Below, piece by piece: positions 53,697 to 64,000 of a stretch of DNA of 64,000 nt. The translations under genes were made by a program, and so were the position numbers. Below the pieces are notes generated by a model. The model was not told the origin of the DNA. It saw only the letters and a list, made by a program, of their open reading frames with translations, and did not search any database. Position 1 is the first letter of the stretch. Each line of letters begins with the position of its first letter. The DNA comes from Brasenia schreberi (Eukaryota; Streptophyta; Magnoliopsida; Nymphaeales; Cabombaceae): NCBI GenBank assembly GCA_036023115.1, contig JAYKKT010000049.1:1781001-1845000 (forward strand). Reading direction: 5' to 3'.

Positions 53697-53810
53697 TTAT
53701 CCCTGTCTCTGTTTATGTTTCGGATTGGAACAAATTACTATAATTCGCCCTCGCCTACGGATCAGTCGACATTTTTCACAAATTTTACGAACGGAGGCTC
53801 TTATTTTCAT
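53697..53810 (-). CDS. rpl36: Ribosomal protein L36
   Basis: 37 codons on the minus strand: [20 protein letters not shown], ending [12 protein letters not shown]. It contains the CxxC...C...H zinc ribbon (C11, C14, C27, H32). L36 sits near the peptidyl-transferase region of the 50S subunit. It is the only intact gene in the otherwise ruined 50.9-57.05 kb stretch, perhaps because it is short. Confidence 0.92.
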   Translation of the reverse strand: MKIRASVRKICEKCRLIRRRGRIIVICSNPKHKQRQG

Positions 53811-53939
53811 ATTTGTCAGTCCTTAACTTAATCCCGAATCTCTTTATTGGAAGAAAATATGGTTTCCTTAAATTTGGAACTTATAATTGTACCCCCCAAA
53901 AAAAATGTTGAAGTTGAAAAAACAGTCTAATTAAATGAC

Positions 53940-54102
53940 TTATACTTCCATTTTTACTTTCCCGTTCGTATACATATAAAATAAGAGTACGTCGAATCCT
54001 TTCGGAAACATAGCCTAGAATCCTATTTTCATTATATAAAGGAACCTGGAACATACCCCTGGGAAGTGATTCAGTAATTAAACCCTCATGAATCCATTTT
54101 CT
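53940..54102 (-). pseudogene. infA: Translation initiation factor IF-1 remnant
   Basis: The minus strand reads [16 protein letters not shown], then [16 protein letters not shown], followed by [14 protein letters not shown], which resembles infA with the ILPGDRVKIEVSRYDSTRG centre lost. The N-terminal MKEQK part is replaced by stop-containing sequence. IF-1 binds the A site of the small ribosomal subunit. infA is a pseudogene or absent in the plastomes of many angiosperms, so the loss may predate transfer. Confidence 0.75.
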
Positions 54103-54240
54103 TTTTTCTTTTATTCCTATTTCATTTAAACCCCTTCATGCATTCACTAATGTATGAAGAGTGATATTAGAAACCTGTGTTTTCTCTCTTTTTCACAAGA
54201 ATGGATAGAAGTTTTTCATATAATTCGGATATCAGAAAGA

Positions 54241-54550
54241 TTACCATATATAAAACAAAATTTCTCCTCCAATTCTTTCTAGTCGAGCTTCTCGATCTGT
54301 CATTATACCTCTAGAAGTAGAAAGAATTACAACCCCTATCCCTCCTAAATTGATTCGTATAGGAATTCGTTGATAATTAGAATAGATTCGTAGACCAGGT
54401 GTACTGATCCGTTTTAAATTTAAAATAGTTTTATATGATCCTTTCCTATTTCTTCTATACCGTAGAGTTAAAACTAAAAATATTTGTCGCTTTCCTATGT
54501 TTTCTCACGTTTTCAATAAAACCCTCTCGTAAAAGTATTTTAACAATGTT
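54241..54550 (-). pseudogene. rps8: Ribosomal protein S8, 5' truncated and frameshifted
   Basis: The minus strand from 54,550 reads [18 protein letters not shown], then several frame changes through sequence matching [12 protein letters not shown] and a clean end [14 protein letters not shown] (TAA at 54,241). The first approximately 30 codons (MGRDTIA...) are missing, replaced directly by the end of the rpl16 intron. S8 is a central-domain protein of the 30S subunit. The copy is not functional. rpl14, which should lie upstream, is absent. Confidence 0.85.
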
Positions 54551-55849
54551 ATAGTTGATGGTTGTTTCTCAATTCCATCGCTATTACAGAACCGTACATG
54601 AGATTTTCACCTCATACAGCTCCTCGAATGAAGCGATTCAAAAATAAAATAAATAGATTTAACCGATAAAATAATATACAATAATATACATATGTTTAAT
54701 GAATAATATAATAGAATCGCGGGATTTTTTTAGATTTCATAGAATCTATTTGTCTATTGGAAATTTGTATATCTTGTTTTGATATATAACTAAACATGTA
54801 GTCTTATAGACAATTCTTGCTATCCATATATAACTAGATAATGTTGTTTTGTTATGTTATAAGGTTCTAACGAATCTTTCTTTTTCTTTTTATTATCCTA
54901 TCGGATTGGACCAAATTTATAAATTAAATTCAATAAAATCAAAATTCTCGCGGGCGAATATTTAATTTACTCTTTCATTATCAATTTCAGATGTAATGTA
55001 GGGTTAGCCCACGACTCCTCAAAAAAATGGATTGGTTCTTGCTTCGTTTCGCCATCCCACCCAATGAATCATTAAGATTTCTTTTTAATAAAATCTTAGG
55101 TATTTACAGGTTCCGTCGTTCCCATCGCTTCTCGATTAATGGTTAGGTCTGAATTCTACAACGGAGCCTCTCTAATAAGATTTAAAATAAGATTTTCTTT
55201 TTTCTTGAATCAACCTTCTCAGTTTTTATTGACTTGTGGCTCTTGATTTCTTTGTTCTAGGAATATATTCATCTATATATGGATTAATGAATATTGATGC
55301 TTTATTACACTATCTTTTTTGAGATGACCCATAGACCTTTCATATTAGAATTCTATATCATTGATTTCCCCTTCACTTATCCGTATATTCTTATTGCTTT
55401 ACAACTATCAGATATCGTTACTTGTGGCTCTTTCTTTGTTCTAGGAATATATTCATCTATATATGGATTAATGAATATTGATGCTTTATTACACTATCTT
55501 TTTTGAGATGACCCATAGACCTTTACATATTAGAATTCTATATCATTGATATTCTTTTTCTCTCTTTCTTTCACCCCTTCACTTATCCGTATATTCTTAT
55601 TGCTTTACAACTCATAATCAGATTCGTTTTTATTTCTTTTTTATGCAATATTTCAGTTGCTATAATTATATCACCAATATATCATATCTTTATTTATATT
55701 TTTGATTTTGACTAGTTCTTTAGATTCAGATAATGCGAAGCGATGAGTTGGTTATTAGTTCTTTATTAATTAATTCATACTACGAGTCGGTTTTTTTTTG
55801 TTGAATTCTAACCACTCTAAAAAAAACCAACGAGTCGCACACTAAGCAT
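54548..55849 (-). pseudogene. rpl16: Ribosomal protein L16: exon 1 and intron only
   Basis: Exon 1 ATGCTTAGT (55,841-55,849) is followed by GTGCGACTCG, the group II 5' end. The intron is 55,840-54,551. Its domain V (GAGCTGTATGAGGTG...CATGTACGGTTC) lies near 54,590-54,630. Only AAC (54,548-54,550), the first codon of exon 2, may remain before rps8 sequence begins. Exon 2 and the whole of rpl14 are deleted. L16 lies near the A-site tRNA on the 50S subunit. The intron has grown through a roughly 180-base direct duplication (55,232-55,407 / 55,420-55,612). Confidence 0.88.
55232..55612. repeat. Direct duplication inside the rpl16 intron
   Basis: Copy A (55,232-55,407) and copy B (55,420-55,612) share ACTTGTGGCTCTT, TTTGTTCTAGGAATATATTC, ATGCTTTATTACACTATCTT, GAGATGACCCATAGACCTTT and CTTATCCGTATATTCTTATT in order. 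Copy B has a roughly 25-base T/C-rich insertion and small deletions. Confidence 0.9.
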
Positions 55850-55965
55850 AGCAATTATATCAATATCAAATGATTAATTGAATTTTTTTATTTTATTCAA
55901 TCTTATAAAATTTCTCATTTTTTGTTTTATCGAAACATGGAAGGTTAAAGATAAGGAAAAGTTTC

Positions 55966-56711
55966 TTATTCTTTGTTTACAAATATCCAAACTTTGATCC
56001 CTAATATCCCATAAATAGTTCGAACTGTATAGGAGCAATAATCAATTTTAGCTCGAATGGTTTGTAGAGGAACCCTACCTTCTCTGATCCATTCGAGACG
56101 GAATTTCTTTTCCGTCGATACCAATTTTCTTGAACTCTTTTGATCCATTCGACACGAAACAACTCTTTCTTTTTTCCGTCGATACGCCCCGCAATTTGTA
56201 GCAACTTGAACAATTCAGTTTTTTTGCACATTCATCTGTAATTCTTCGATTTTTCGGCTACCTGCCTTTCAGTTAATTCATTGCTTTACGAAACGAGACT
56301 CTATTCTTTAATTGTCCGGCTATAAATTCTGCAAGAATATTAGGGTGTCTATAAGCGTTTGCAATTCTTGTAATAGCAATGTTGAGTTTTCGGTACACAC
56401 AATTCAGTTTTTTTGCACATTCATCTGTAATTCTTCGATTTTTCGAGGCTTATCCTCTATTAATAACTTTGGAAATCCCATATAGATTATGACTTGAATC
56501 AGATCGATTCTTTTTTGAATCTTTATCCGTGCAATTCCCTCGACACCAGAAGATATTCTTATATTTTTTGTATATAATTCTTGATACAATCTCGTATTTT
56601 TTTATCTTCTTGTAGACTCTCGGAATAATTTGTTGGTTGTGCAAACCAAAGAGAATCATGACTTTGAGTTGTACCAAGTCTGAAACCAAGCGGATTTATT
56701 TTTTGTCCCAT
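55966..56711 (-). pseudogene. rps3: Ribosomal protein S3 with internal duplications
   Basis: From ATG at 56,711: [40 protein letters not shown], then a shift after NYIQKI. Further parts in other frames match [34 protein letters not shown] and [17 protein letters not shown], and it ends WIFVNKE-stop at 55,966. A roughly 45-base segment (plus strand AATTCAGTTTTTTTGCACAT...) occurs at 56,213 and again at 56,401. The IDGK...EWI segment is also doubled near 56,110-56,190. Length is 746 nt versus about 657 in intact genes. S3 sits at the 30S mRNA entry. Not functional. Confidence 0.9.
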
Positions 56712-56834
56712 AATTCCCCACTACTATACATAAAACATAAAATACATAAAACATAAAATGACTACTATACATAAGATGATACGTCCTATTTGTGTACTTT
56801 CTTTTTTTATCTATAAATATATCTTTATGACTCA

Positions 56835-57045
56835 TTGACTTAGTTTGTTGAAATCTATATTGTGACTAGCATTTGCTGCTGCAGAATAAACCAATAAAAA
56901 AAAATGGAATAAGATACTCAACTCAATAAAGCATAAGTTCTAGTATCATAACCCTTTATCCAAAAATCTCATCTCATCAATTACTATTTGTGCTTTGTGT
57001 TGTTAACAGACACGCATATATTTTGACCTAGGGGTTACTGTATAT
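56835..57045 (-). pseudogene. rpl22: Ribosomal protein L22 remnant
   Basis: Minus-strand blocks in the right order are YMRVSVNNTKHK-like (compare HICMSAHKARR), VIDEMR, MILELMLY (compare LMILELMPYRA) and LVYSAAANASHN (about 56,890). The N-terminal start and the C-terminal half are unrecognisable. rpl22 has been lost or moved to the nucleus in some angiosperm lineages. The remnant lies between rps3 and rps19, as expected. Confidence 0.75.
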
Positions 57046-57060
57046 TGGTTCTTTTTTATC

Positions 57061-57352
57061 ATAAGGTTCTATTTTCACTAAAAAATGAATAAACATTTAT
57101 TTAATTTATTTCTTAATTATTAAGAATTTTCATAAAATAGTAAATTATTTTTGAGTCATTTCTTAATTACTATTACTAAATTAACGTTCAAATTCACGTT
57201 AACGACATAAGGTTCTATTTTCACTAAAAAATGAATAAACATTTATTTAATTTATTTCTTAATTATTAAGAATTTTCATAAAATAGTAAATTATTTTTGA
57301 GTCATTTCTTAATTACTATTACTAAATTAACGTTCAAATTCACGTTAACGAC
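57061..57352. repeat. Perfect 146-bp tandem duplication next to rps19
   Basis: ATAAGGTTCTATTTTCACTA begins at 57,061 and again at 57,207. The two 146-base units appear identical, including CGTTCAAATTCACGTTAACG at their ends. The right unit includes the last bases of rps19 (stop codon region), so the duplicated copy carries that short 3' end too. Confidence 0.93.
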
Positions 57353-57623
57353 GAGATCTATTATCATTTTTCGCATGTCCTCGGAAGTTTAGAGTAGGTG
57401 AAAATTCTCCCAATTTATGGCCTACCATACGATCTGTTATATAAATAGGTAAATGTTCTTTTCCATTATGGATAGCAATGGTATGGCCAATCATTGTGGG
57501 TATAATGGTAGATGTTCTGGACCAAGTTATTATTATTTCTTTTTCTGCTTTTATGTTAAGCTTATTTATTTTTCTTAATAAATGATTCGCTACAAAAGGA
57601 TTTTTTTTTAGTGAACGTGTCAC
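57345..57623 (-). CDS. rps19: Ribosomal protein S19
   Basis: 92 codons on the minus strand with a GTG start at 57,623 ([20 protein letters not shown]), ending [14 protein letters not shown] is the usual start in angiosperm plastid rps19. S19 is in the head of the 30S subunit. It is intact, although the 146-bp tandem duplication reaches into its stop region. No trnH lies between it and rpl2. Confidence 0.95.
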   Translation of the reverse strand: MTRSLKKNPFVANHLLRKINKLNIKAEKEIIITWSRTSTIIPTMIGHTIAIHNGKEHLPIYITDRMVGHKLGEFSPTLNFRGHAKNDNRSRR

Positions 57624-57691
57624 AGTTAATTACTCCTTTTTTTTTTGTAAAGACGAAGAAACAAATTCTATTTTCTCTACTCTACTATTTA

Positions 57692-59220
57692 CTACTTTTT
57701 ACGGCGACGAAGAATAAAAATATCACTATATTTATTTCTTTTCCTACTCCTTCTTCCAAGCGCGGGATAACCCCAAGGAGTTGTAGGTTTTTTTCTACCA
57801 ATCGGGGCCCTCCCTTCACCACCTCCATGGGGATGGTCTACTGGGTTCATAACTACTCCTCTTACTACAGGACGCTTACCTAGCCAACATTTAGATCCGG
57901 CTCTACCCAAACTTTTCTGGTTCGCCCCAACATTACCCACTTGTCCAACAGTTGCTGAGCAGTTTTTGGATATCAAACGAACCTCTCCAGATGGTAATCT
58001 TAATGTGGCCGATTTACCCTCTTTTGCAATCAGTTTCGCTACAGCACCTGCTGCTCTAGCTAATTGTCCACCCTTTCCAAGTGTTATTTCTATGTTATGT
58101 ATGGCCGTGCCTAAGGGCATATCGGTTGAAGTAGATTATTCTTCTTTTTGATCAATCAAAACCCCTTCCCAAACTGTACAAGCTTCTTCCAAAGCATACG
58201 GCTTGCTTTCTGGATGTAGATGCTGATATCTAGACAGATGGATCTTATATATATCGTAGAATTCTTATTCTTATATATATCACACAATGAAGTAGCACAT
58301 GAGTGGATATATGGGAATCCAAATCTGCCAAATCACTCTCATGCTACGATCTACTACATCCTAGGTCTCCCCATTCCGTCATCTGGCTTATGTTCTTCAT
58401 GTAGCACTCAGACCGAATGACTCTATGAAATTACGTCGATACTTCCATTCCACATATTACGGGTAACGTAGGAGACATCTCTATTTTCCCCCGGGGGATC
58501 TTTAGAATTACCACTGCTTAGCTTTCAATTCGCCTCTGACCATCAAATGAAATGTGAATAACCTATCCTCCTCTCTTTGAAACAAGGGTCGCTTCCGGTT
58601 CTATCCGTGCTTCAAACAATTTTGTTTTCTCCATATTACCATATCTCTAGAGTCAATAATTTTATATGAGGAACCACTGAACTCAATCACCTGCTGCCGT
58701 TACTCTTCAGTTTTCTGTTGAGGTCTATCCCGTAGAGGTACTCAAATTGGATCAGTGATAGATTTCTAGGTTTTGTCGTAAACCTAATTGGTTACTTCCA
58801 ATTACGTAAATCAATAGTTCAAACCGCACTCAAAGGTAGGGCATTTCCCATTGATATAGGAACTTCTGTACCAGAAACAATGGTATCTCCAATTAGAGCC
58901 CCTCTGGGATGTAAAATATATCTCTTCTCACCATCCCCATAGTGTATGAGACAAATGTATGCATTTCGATTAGGGTCGTATTCTATGGTTACGATTCTAC
59001 CAGATATGTCTTTTTCATTCCGTCGAAAATCGATTTTACGGTATAGACGCTTATGACCTCCCCCTCTATGCCTTGCGGTAATGATTCCTCTGGCATTACG
59101 ACCTTTACCACAACGATGCTGTCCATAGATCAAATTTGTTCGTGGATTGGATTTCACTTGACTGTCTACGGCTCCTTTGCGTGTGCTAGGGGTAGAAGTT
59201 TTGTATAAATGTATCGCCAT
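57692..59220 (-). CDS. rpl2: Ribosomal protein L2 (two exons, group II intron)
   Basis: Exon 1 is 59,220-58,830 (391 nt, [20 protein letters not shown] to NALPL). The intron starts GTGCGGTTTGA and spans 58,829-58,126. Exon 2 is 58,125-57,692 ([20 protein letters not shown] to FILRRRKK). The joined frame has 274 codons, the family length. L2 organises the peptidyl-transferase centre, and the conserved [20 protein letters not shown] loop with its His is present. The start is ATG, so no RNA editing of an ACG start is needed. Open and conserved. Confidence 0.95.
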
Positions 59221-59242
59221 GTTATTAAGTATTTTTTTTTAT

Positions 59243-59524
59243 TTAAGTTCTTTTCTCTATAAGAGGTGGAATAGAATAACCCGGTTGAAGCGTAATGATC
59301 ATACGTCTGTAATGCATTGTATGTCGCATAATAGGTCCCATTCTTCTACCCTTTCCCGGGAGTCGATGGCTATTCATAGCTACTACCTTGACACCAAAGA
59401 AGAGTTCGATCCAATGCTTTATTTCTGTCCTAGTTGATCCTGATTCGACATTAGAAGTATATTGATTGTTCCCCAATAACCGAATACTTTTTTCTGTAAA
59501 TACTGCATATTTGATTCCATCCAT
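59243..59524 (-). CDS. rpl23: Ribosomal protein L23
   Basis: 93 codons on the minus strand, [20 protein letters not shown] to PPLIEKRT, the usual length. L23 sits at the exit of the nascent-chain tunnel and binds SRP and trigger-factor-like proteins. It lies 22 bases upstream of rpl2 in the normal order. Intact. Confidence 0.95.
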   Translation of the reverse strand: MDGIKYAVFTEKSIRLLGNNQYTSNVESGSTRTEIKHWIELFFGVKVVAMNSHRLPGKGRRMGPIMRHTMHYRRMIITLQPGYSIPPLIEKRT

Positions 59525-59672
59525 AAATCCATTTGCTTCCCTATGAGTTCCAGTATCTATAAGAATACTAGTTTTTACTGTTCATATGTTATGATTTGAA
59601 TATACCACACCAATTCGTTATGTATGGATGATGAGATTCCATTGATACAGATCGTTCTTTTTTCTCTTTCAA

Positions 59673-59957
59673 TCGTTCTTTTTTCTCCGACAGATGGTCA
59701 GAACTTCATCTGGTTTCGAATGCTACTGAGAGGTTCACTAGAGATCAGAAATTGTTGAAGAAACAACAAGATGTTTTTTCTTTTGCCCCTTCCAGGCGAT
59801 CGGAAAAGAAAGAAATGGTTGATATATTCAAGATAATTACGTATTTACAAAATACCGTCTCAATTCATCCTATTTCATCAGATCCGGGATGTGATATGGT
59901 TCCGAAGGATGAACCGGATATGGACAGTTCTAATAAGATCTCATTCTTGAACAAAAA
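59673..59957 (+). repeat. 285-bp copy of an internal ycf2 segment
   Basis: Equal, by eye base for base, to ycf2 positions 61,648-61,932 (from TCGTTCTTTTTTCTCCGACA to TTCTTGAACAAAAA). It lies in the rpl23-trnI spacer in the ycf2 orientation. A short echo, ATCGTTCTTTTTTCTC, precedes it near 59,651. The open frame through it ([20 protein letters not shown]...) is just the copied ycf2 reading frame. Confidence 0.93.
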
Positions 59958-59994
59958 TCCGATAGACTTATTGGAGGGAGAGTCCAATTCGCGT

Positions 59995-60067
59995 GCATCC
60001 AGCAGGAATTGAACCTACGAATTTGCCAATTATGAGTTGGGCGCTTTAACCATTCAGCCATGGATGC
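59995..60067 (-). tRNA. trnI-CAU: tRNA-Ile (CAU)
   Basis: The minus strand reads GCATCCATGGCTGAATGGTT ... CTCATAA (anticodon CAT) ... and ends TGGATGC. The acceptor stem pairs. The T arm reads GTAGG-TTCAATT-CCTGC, so one pair is a G-T wobble instead of A-T in the form I know. CAU-anticodon tRNA-Ile reads AUA after lysidine modification. It is in its normal place between rpl23 and ycf2. Confidence 0.92.
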
Positions 60068-60160
60068 TTAGCGGGGATCCTCGTACATGGTGAATAAACA
60101 AATTCCAATTGAAGTGAAATCTTTCGGATAAATCAATGCAATTTCGTTTAGGAGAAATCA

Positions 60161-63100
60161 ATGAAACGGCATCCATTCAAATCCTGTATTTTTGAATTGA
60201 GAGAGATATTGAGAGAGATCAAGAATTCTCGCTATTTCTTAGATTCATGGACCAAATTCGATTCAGTGGTGTCTTTCACTCACATTTTTTTCCACCAAGA
60301 ACGTTTTGTGAAACTCCTTGGCCCCCAAACTTGGAGTGTCCTGCTTTCACGTGATTCACAGGGTTTAACAAGCAATCGATATTTCACGATCAAAGGTGTA
60401 GTACTGCTTGTAGTAGCGGTCCTTATATATCGTATTAACAATCGAAATATGGTCGAAAGAAAAAATCTCTATTTGATGGGGCTTCTTCCTATACCTATGA
60501 ATTCCATTGGACTCAGAAATGATACATTGGAAGAATCTTTTGGGTCTCCCAATATCAATAGGTTGATTGTTTCGCTCCTGTATCTTCCAAAAGGGAAAAA
60601 GATCTCTGAGAGTTGTTTCATGGATCCGAAAGAGAGTACTTGGGTCCTCCCAATAACTCAAAAGTGTATCATGCCTGAATCTAACTGGGGTTCGCGGTGG
60701 TGGAGGAACTGGATCGGAAAAAAGAGGGATTCTAGTTGTAAGATATCTAATGAAACAGTAGCTGGAATTGAGATCTCATTCAAAGAGAAAGATATCAAAT
60801 ATCTGGAGTTTCTTTTTGTATCCTATATGTATGATCCGATCCGCAAGGACCGTGGTTGGGAATTGTTTGATCGTGTTTCTCCGAGGAAGAAGCGAAACAT
60901 AATCAATTTGAATTCGGGACAGCTATTCGAAATCTTAGCGAAACACTTGATTTGTTATCTCATGTCTGCTTTTCGTGAAAAAAGACCAATTGAAGTGGGG
61001 GGTTTCCTCAAACAACAAGGAGCTGAGGCAACTATTCAATCAAATGATATTGAGCATGTTTCCCATCTCTTCTCGAGAAACAAGTGGGATATTTCTTTGC
61101 AAAATTGTGCTCAATTTCATATGTGGCAATTCCACCAAGATCTCTTCGTTAGTTGGGGGAAGAATCAGCACGAATCGGATTTTTTGAGGAACGTATCGAG
61201 AGAGAATTTGATTTGGTTAGACAATATGTGGTTGGTAAACAAGGATCGGTTTTTTAGCAAGGTACGGAATGTATCGTCAAATATTCAATATGATTCCACA
61301 AGATCTATTTTCGTTCAAGTAACGGATTCTAGCCAATTGAAAGGATCTTCTGATCAATCCAGAGAGAATTTTGATTCCATTAGTAATGAGGATTCGGAAT
61401 ATCACACATTGATCAATCAAACAGAGATTCAGCAACTAAAAGAAAGATTGATTCCTTGGGATCCTTCCTCTCTTCAAACGGAACGAACAGAGATCCCTAA
61501 ATGCCTTTCTGAATCAGATCGATTCCCGAAATACCCTTCTGGATATTCCTCAATGTCCCGGCTATTCACGGAACGTGAAAAGCAGATGAATAATCATCTG
61601 TTTCCGGAAAAAATCGAAGAATTTATTGGGAATCCTACAAGATCAATTCGTTCTTTTTTCTCCGACAGATGGTCAGAACTTCATCTGGTTTCGAATGCTA
61701 CTGAGAGGTTCACTAGAGATCAGAAATTGTTGAAGAAACAACAAGATGTTTTTTCTTTTGCCCCTTCCAGGCGATCGGAAAAGAAAGAAATGGTTGATAT
61801 ATTCAAGATAATTACGTATTTACAAAATACCGTCTCAATTCATCCTATTTCATCAGATCCGGGATGTGATATGGTTCCGAAGGATGAACCGGATATGGAC
61901 AGTTCTAATAAGATCTCATTCTTGAACAAAAACCCATTTTGTGATTTATTCCATCTATTCCATGACCGGAACAAAGGGAGATACACGTTGCACCACGATT
62001 TGGAATCAGAAGAGAGATTTCAAGAAATGGCAGATCTATTCACTCTATCAATAACCGAGCCTGATATGGTGTATCATAAGGGATTTGCCTTTTCTATTGA
62101 TTCCTACGGGTTGGATCAAAAAAAATTCTTGAATGAGGTATTCAACTCCAGGGATGAATCGAAAAAGAACTCTTTATTGGTTCTACCTCATATTTTTTAT
62201 GAAGAGAATGAATCTTTTTATCGAAGGATCAGAAAAAAATGGGTCCGGATCCCCTGCAGGAATGGTTTGGAAGATCCAAAACAAAAAATAGTGGTATTTG
62301 CTAGCAACAACATAATGGAGGCAGTCAATCAATATAGATTGATCCGAAATCTGATTCAAATCCAATATAGCACCTATGGGTACATAAGAAATCTAATGAA
62401 TAGATCCGATCGCAACTTCGAATATGGAATTCAAAGGGATCAAATAGGAAATGATACTCTGAATCATATAGCTATAATGAAATATATGATCAACCAACAT
62501 TTATCGAATGTGAAAAAGAGTCAGAAGAAATGGTTCGATCCTCTTATTTCTCGAACCGAGAGATCCATGAATCGGGATCCTAATGCATATAAATACAAAT
62601 GGTCCAATGGGAGCAAGAATTTCCAGGAGCATTTGGAGCATTTCGTTTCTGAACGGAAGAACCGTTTTCAAGTAGTGTTCGATCGATTACGTATTAATCA
62701 ACATTCGATTGATTGGTCCAAGGTTAAGGTTATCAACAAACAAGATTTGTCTAAGTCACTTCATTTCTTTTTGTCCAAGTCACTTCTCTTTTTGTCTAAG
62801 TCACTTCTCTTTTTGTCTAAGTCACTTACTTTTTTCTTTGTGAGTATCGGGAATACCCCCATTCATAGGTCCGAGATCCACATCTATGAATTGAAAGGTC
62901 CGAATGATCAACTCTGCAATCAGTTGTTAGAATCAATAGGTGTTCAAATCGTTCATTTGAATAAATTGAAACCTTTCTTATTGGATGATCATGATACTTC
63001 CCAAAGATCGAAATTCTTGATCAATGGAGGAACAATATCAGCATTTTTGTTCAATAAGATACCAAAGTGGATGATTGACTCACTCCATACTAGGAATAAT

Positions 63101-64000
63101 CGCAGGAAATTCTTTTATAACACCGATTCCTATTTCTCAATGATATCCCACGATCGGGACAATTGGCTGAATCCCGTGAAACCATTTCATAGAAGTTCAT
63201 TGATATCTTCTTTTTATAAAGCAAATCTACTTCGATTCTTGAATAATCCACATCACTTCTGCTTCTATTCTAACAAAAGATTCCCTTTTTATGCGGAAAA
63301 GACCCGTATCGATAATTATGATCTTACATATGGACAATTCCTCCATATCTCGTTCATCCGCAACAAGATATTTTCTTTGTGCCTCGGTAAGAAAAAACAT
63401 GTTTTTTTGGAGAGAGATACTATTTCACCAATCGAGTCACAGGTATCTGACATATTCATACCTAACGATTTTCCACAAAGTGGTGACGAAACGTATAACT
63501 TGTACAAATCTTTCCATTTTCCAATTCGATCCGATCCATTCGTTCGTAGAGCTATTTACTCAATCGCAGACATTTCTGGAACACCTCTAACAGAGGGACA
63601 AATAGTCAATTTTGATTCAACTTATTGTCAGCCTCTTTCAGATATGAATCTATCTGATTCAGAAGGGAAGAACTTGCATCAGTATCTCAGTTTCAATTCA
63701 AACATGGGTTTGATTCACACTCCATGTTCTGAGAAATATTTACCATCTGCAAAAAAACGGAATCTTTGTCTAAAGAAATGCGTTGAGAAACGGCAGATCT
63801 ATAGAGCCTTTCAACGAGATAGTGCTTTTTCAAATCTCTCAAAATGGAATCTGTTCCAAACGTATATGCCATGGTTCCTTACTTCGGCAGGGTGCAAATA
63901 TATAAATCTCATATTTTTAGATACTTTTTCAGACTTATTGCCGATACTAAGTAGCAGCCAAAAATTGGTATCCATTTTTCATGATATTATGCATGGATCA
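60161..64000 (+). CDS. ycf2: Ycf2, 5' 1,280 codons (continues beyond the window)
   Basis: From ATG at 60,161 ([20 protein letters not shown]) the frame is open to 64,000 without a stop or shift, 1,280 codons of a gene that is usually about 2,280. Ycf2 is a very large membrane-associated FtsH-like AAA protein. It is part of the 2-MD import motor in the chloroplast inner envelope. The AAA domain lies beyond the window. A run of KSL..FLS repeats (about 62,750-62,830) and a 24-nt deletion near 62,390 (RNL-MNRSD) relative to the usual sequence are visible. The open state over 3.8 kb argues against long neutral decay. Confidence 0.92.
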   Translation, partial: MKRHPFKSCIFELREILREIKNSRYFLDSWTKFDSVVSFTHIFFHQERFVKLLGPQTWSVLLSRDSQGLTSNRYFTIKGVVLLVVAVLIYRINNRNMVERKNLYLMGLLPIPMNSIGLRNDTLEESFGSPNINRLIVSLLYLPKGKKISESCFMDPKESTWVLPITQKCIMPESNWGSRWWRNWIGKKRDSSCKISNETVAGIEISFKEKDIKYLEFLFVSYMYDPIRKDRGWELFDRVSPRKKRNIINLNSGQLFEILAKHLICYLMSAFREKRPIEVGGFLKQQGAEATIQSNDIEHVSHLFSRNKWDISLQNCAQFHMWQFHQDLFVSWGKNQHESDFLRNVSRENLIWLDNMWLVNKDRFFSKVRNVSSNIQYDSTRSIFVQVTDSSQLKGSSDQSRENFDSISNEDSEYHTLINQTEIQQLKERLIPWDPSSLQTERTEIPKCLSESDRFPKYPSGYSSMSRLFTEREKQMNNHLFPEKIEEFIGNPTRSIRSFFSDRWSELHLVSNATERFTRDQKLLKKQQDVFSFAPSRRSEKKEMVDIFKIITYLQNTVSIHPISSDPGCDMVPKDEPDMDSSNKISFLNKNPFCDLFHLFHDRNKGRYTLHHDLESEERFQEMADLFTLSITEPDMVYHKGFAFSIDSYGLDQKKFLNEVFNSRDESKKNSLLVLPHIFYEENESFYRRIRKKWVRIPCRNGLEDPKQKIVVFASNNIMEAVNQYRLIRNLIQIQYSTYGYIRNLMNRSDRNFEYGIQRDQIGNDTLNHIAIMKYMINQHLSNVKKSQKKWFDPLISRTERSMNRDPNAYKYKWSNGSKNFQEHLEHFVSERKNRFQVVFDRLRINQHSIDWSKVKVINKQDLSKSLHFFLSKSLLFLSKSLLFLSKSLTFFFVSIGNTPIHRSEIHIYELKGPNDQLCNQLLESIGVQIVHLNKLKPFLLDDHDTSQRSKFLINGGTISAFLFNKIPKWMIDSLHTRNNRRKFFYNTDSYFSMISHDRDNWLNPVKPFHRSSLISSFYKANLLRFLNNPHHFCFYSNKRFPFYAEKTRIDNYDLTYGQFLHISFIRNKIFSLCLGKKKHVFLERDTISPIESQVSDIFIPNDFPQSGDETYNLYKSFHFPIRSDPFVRRAIYSIADISGTPLTEGQIVNFDSTYCQPLSDMNLSDSEGKNLHQYLSFNSNMGLIHTPCSEKYLPSAKKRNLCLKKCVEKRQIYRAFQRDSAFSNLSKWNLFQTYMPWFLTSAGCKYINLIFLDTFSDLLPILSSSQKLVSIFHDIMHGS

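Noticed and set aside
53697..53810. rpl36 as a sign of selection in the ruined segment
   Set aside because: At 114 bases it can escape damage by chance, so its intact state is weak evidence for function.
59752..60012. 86-codon open frame between rpl23 and trnI
   Set aside because: It is the reading frame of the copied ycf2 segment running into trnI. Not a separate gene.

Overview
The window reads as flowering-plant nuclear DNA (positions 1-44,920) joined to a long block of plastid DNA (44,921-64,000, running off the end). The nuclear part holds no intact host gene that I can recognise. It is built from layers of transposable elements. The plastid block keeps the angiosperm order clpP-psbB-psbT-psbN-psbH-petB-petD-rpoA-rps11-rpl36-infA-rps8-(rpl14)-rpl16-rps3-rpl22-rps19-rpl2-rpl23-trnI(CAU)-ycf2. 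There is no trnH between rps19 and rpl2, which argues against most monocots. I cannot name the species.

Nuclear part. Two decayed copies of one Mutator-like (MULE/FAR1-type) transposase family lie at about 1.2-2.7 kb (minus) and 19.9-36.5 kb (plus). The second is split by a complete 13,952-bp Ty3/Gypsy (Tat-type) LTR retrotransposon at 20,742-34,693, flanked by the 5-bp target duplication CTTAC. That element has 3.65-kb LTRs, gag, protease, G-patch, RT, RNase H and a second (archaeal-type) RNase H. It has no visible integrase, and its RT active site is mutated. An older Tat-type element on the minus strand (about 7-18 kb) carries integrase, RNase H, RT and gag remnants and is interrupted by a solo LTR at 11,075-14,143. 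From 36.7 to 44.9 kb there are nested minus-strand LTRs, including a solo LTR (40,597-43,912) with the target duplication GGTGG. The outermost LTR keeps a 45-bp stub of internal sequence, and the plastid DNA begins directly after it.

Plastid part. It starts inside clpP, at the exon 1/intron 1 border. psbB, psbT, psbN, psbH, petB, petD, rpl36, rps19, rpl2, rpl23 and the first 1,280 codons of ycf2 all have open frames. In contrast, nearly everything from 50.9 to 57.05 kb is ruined. rpoA is partly duplicated and shredded, rps11 is frameshifted, and infA and rps8 are broken. rpl14 and rpl16 exon 2 are deleted, and rps3 has internal duplications. rpl22 is a faint remnant. A 285-bp piece of ycf2 is copied, identically as far as I can see, between rpl23 and trnI.

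The simplest reading is a large, fairly young nuclear plastid insertion (NUPT). The very uneven decay is the main puzzle. Either the donor plastome already carried a degraded ribosomal-protein/rpoA cluster, or the insertion is a composite of pieces of different ages, or the contig is chimeric. Comparison with the plastome of the same plant and with junction-spanning long reads would decide this. In an intact plastid these genes would supply photosystem II (psb), cytochrome b6f (pet), the plastid RNA polymerase (rpo), ribosomes (rpl/rps) and the Ycf2 protein-import motor. As nuclear copies they are probably not expressed.
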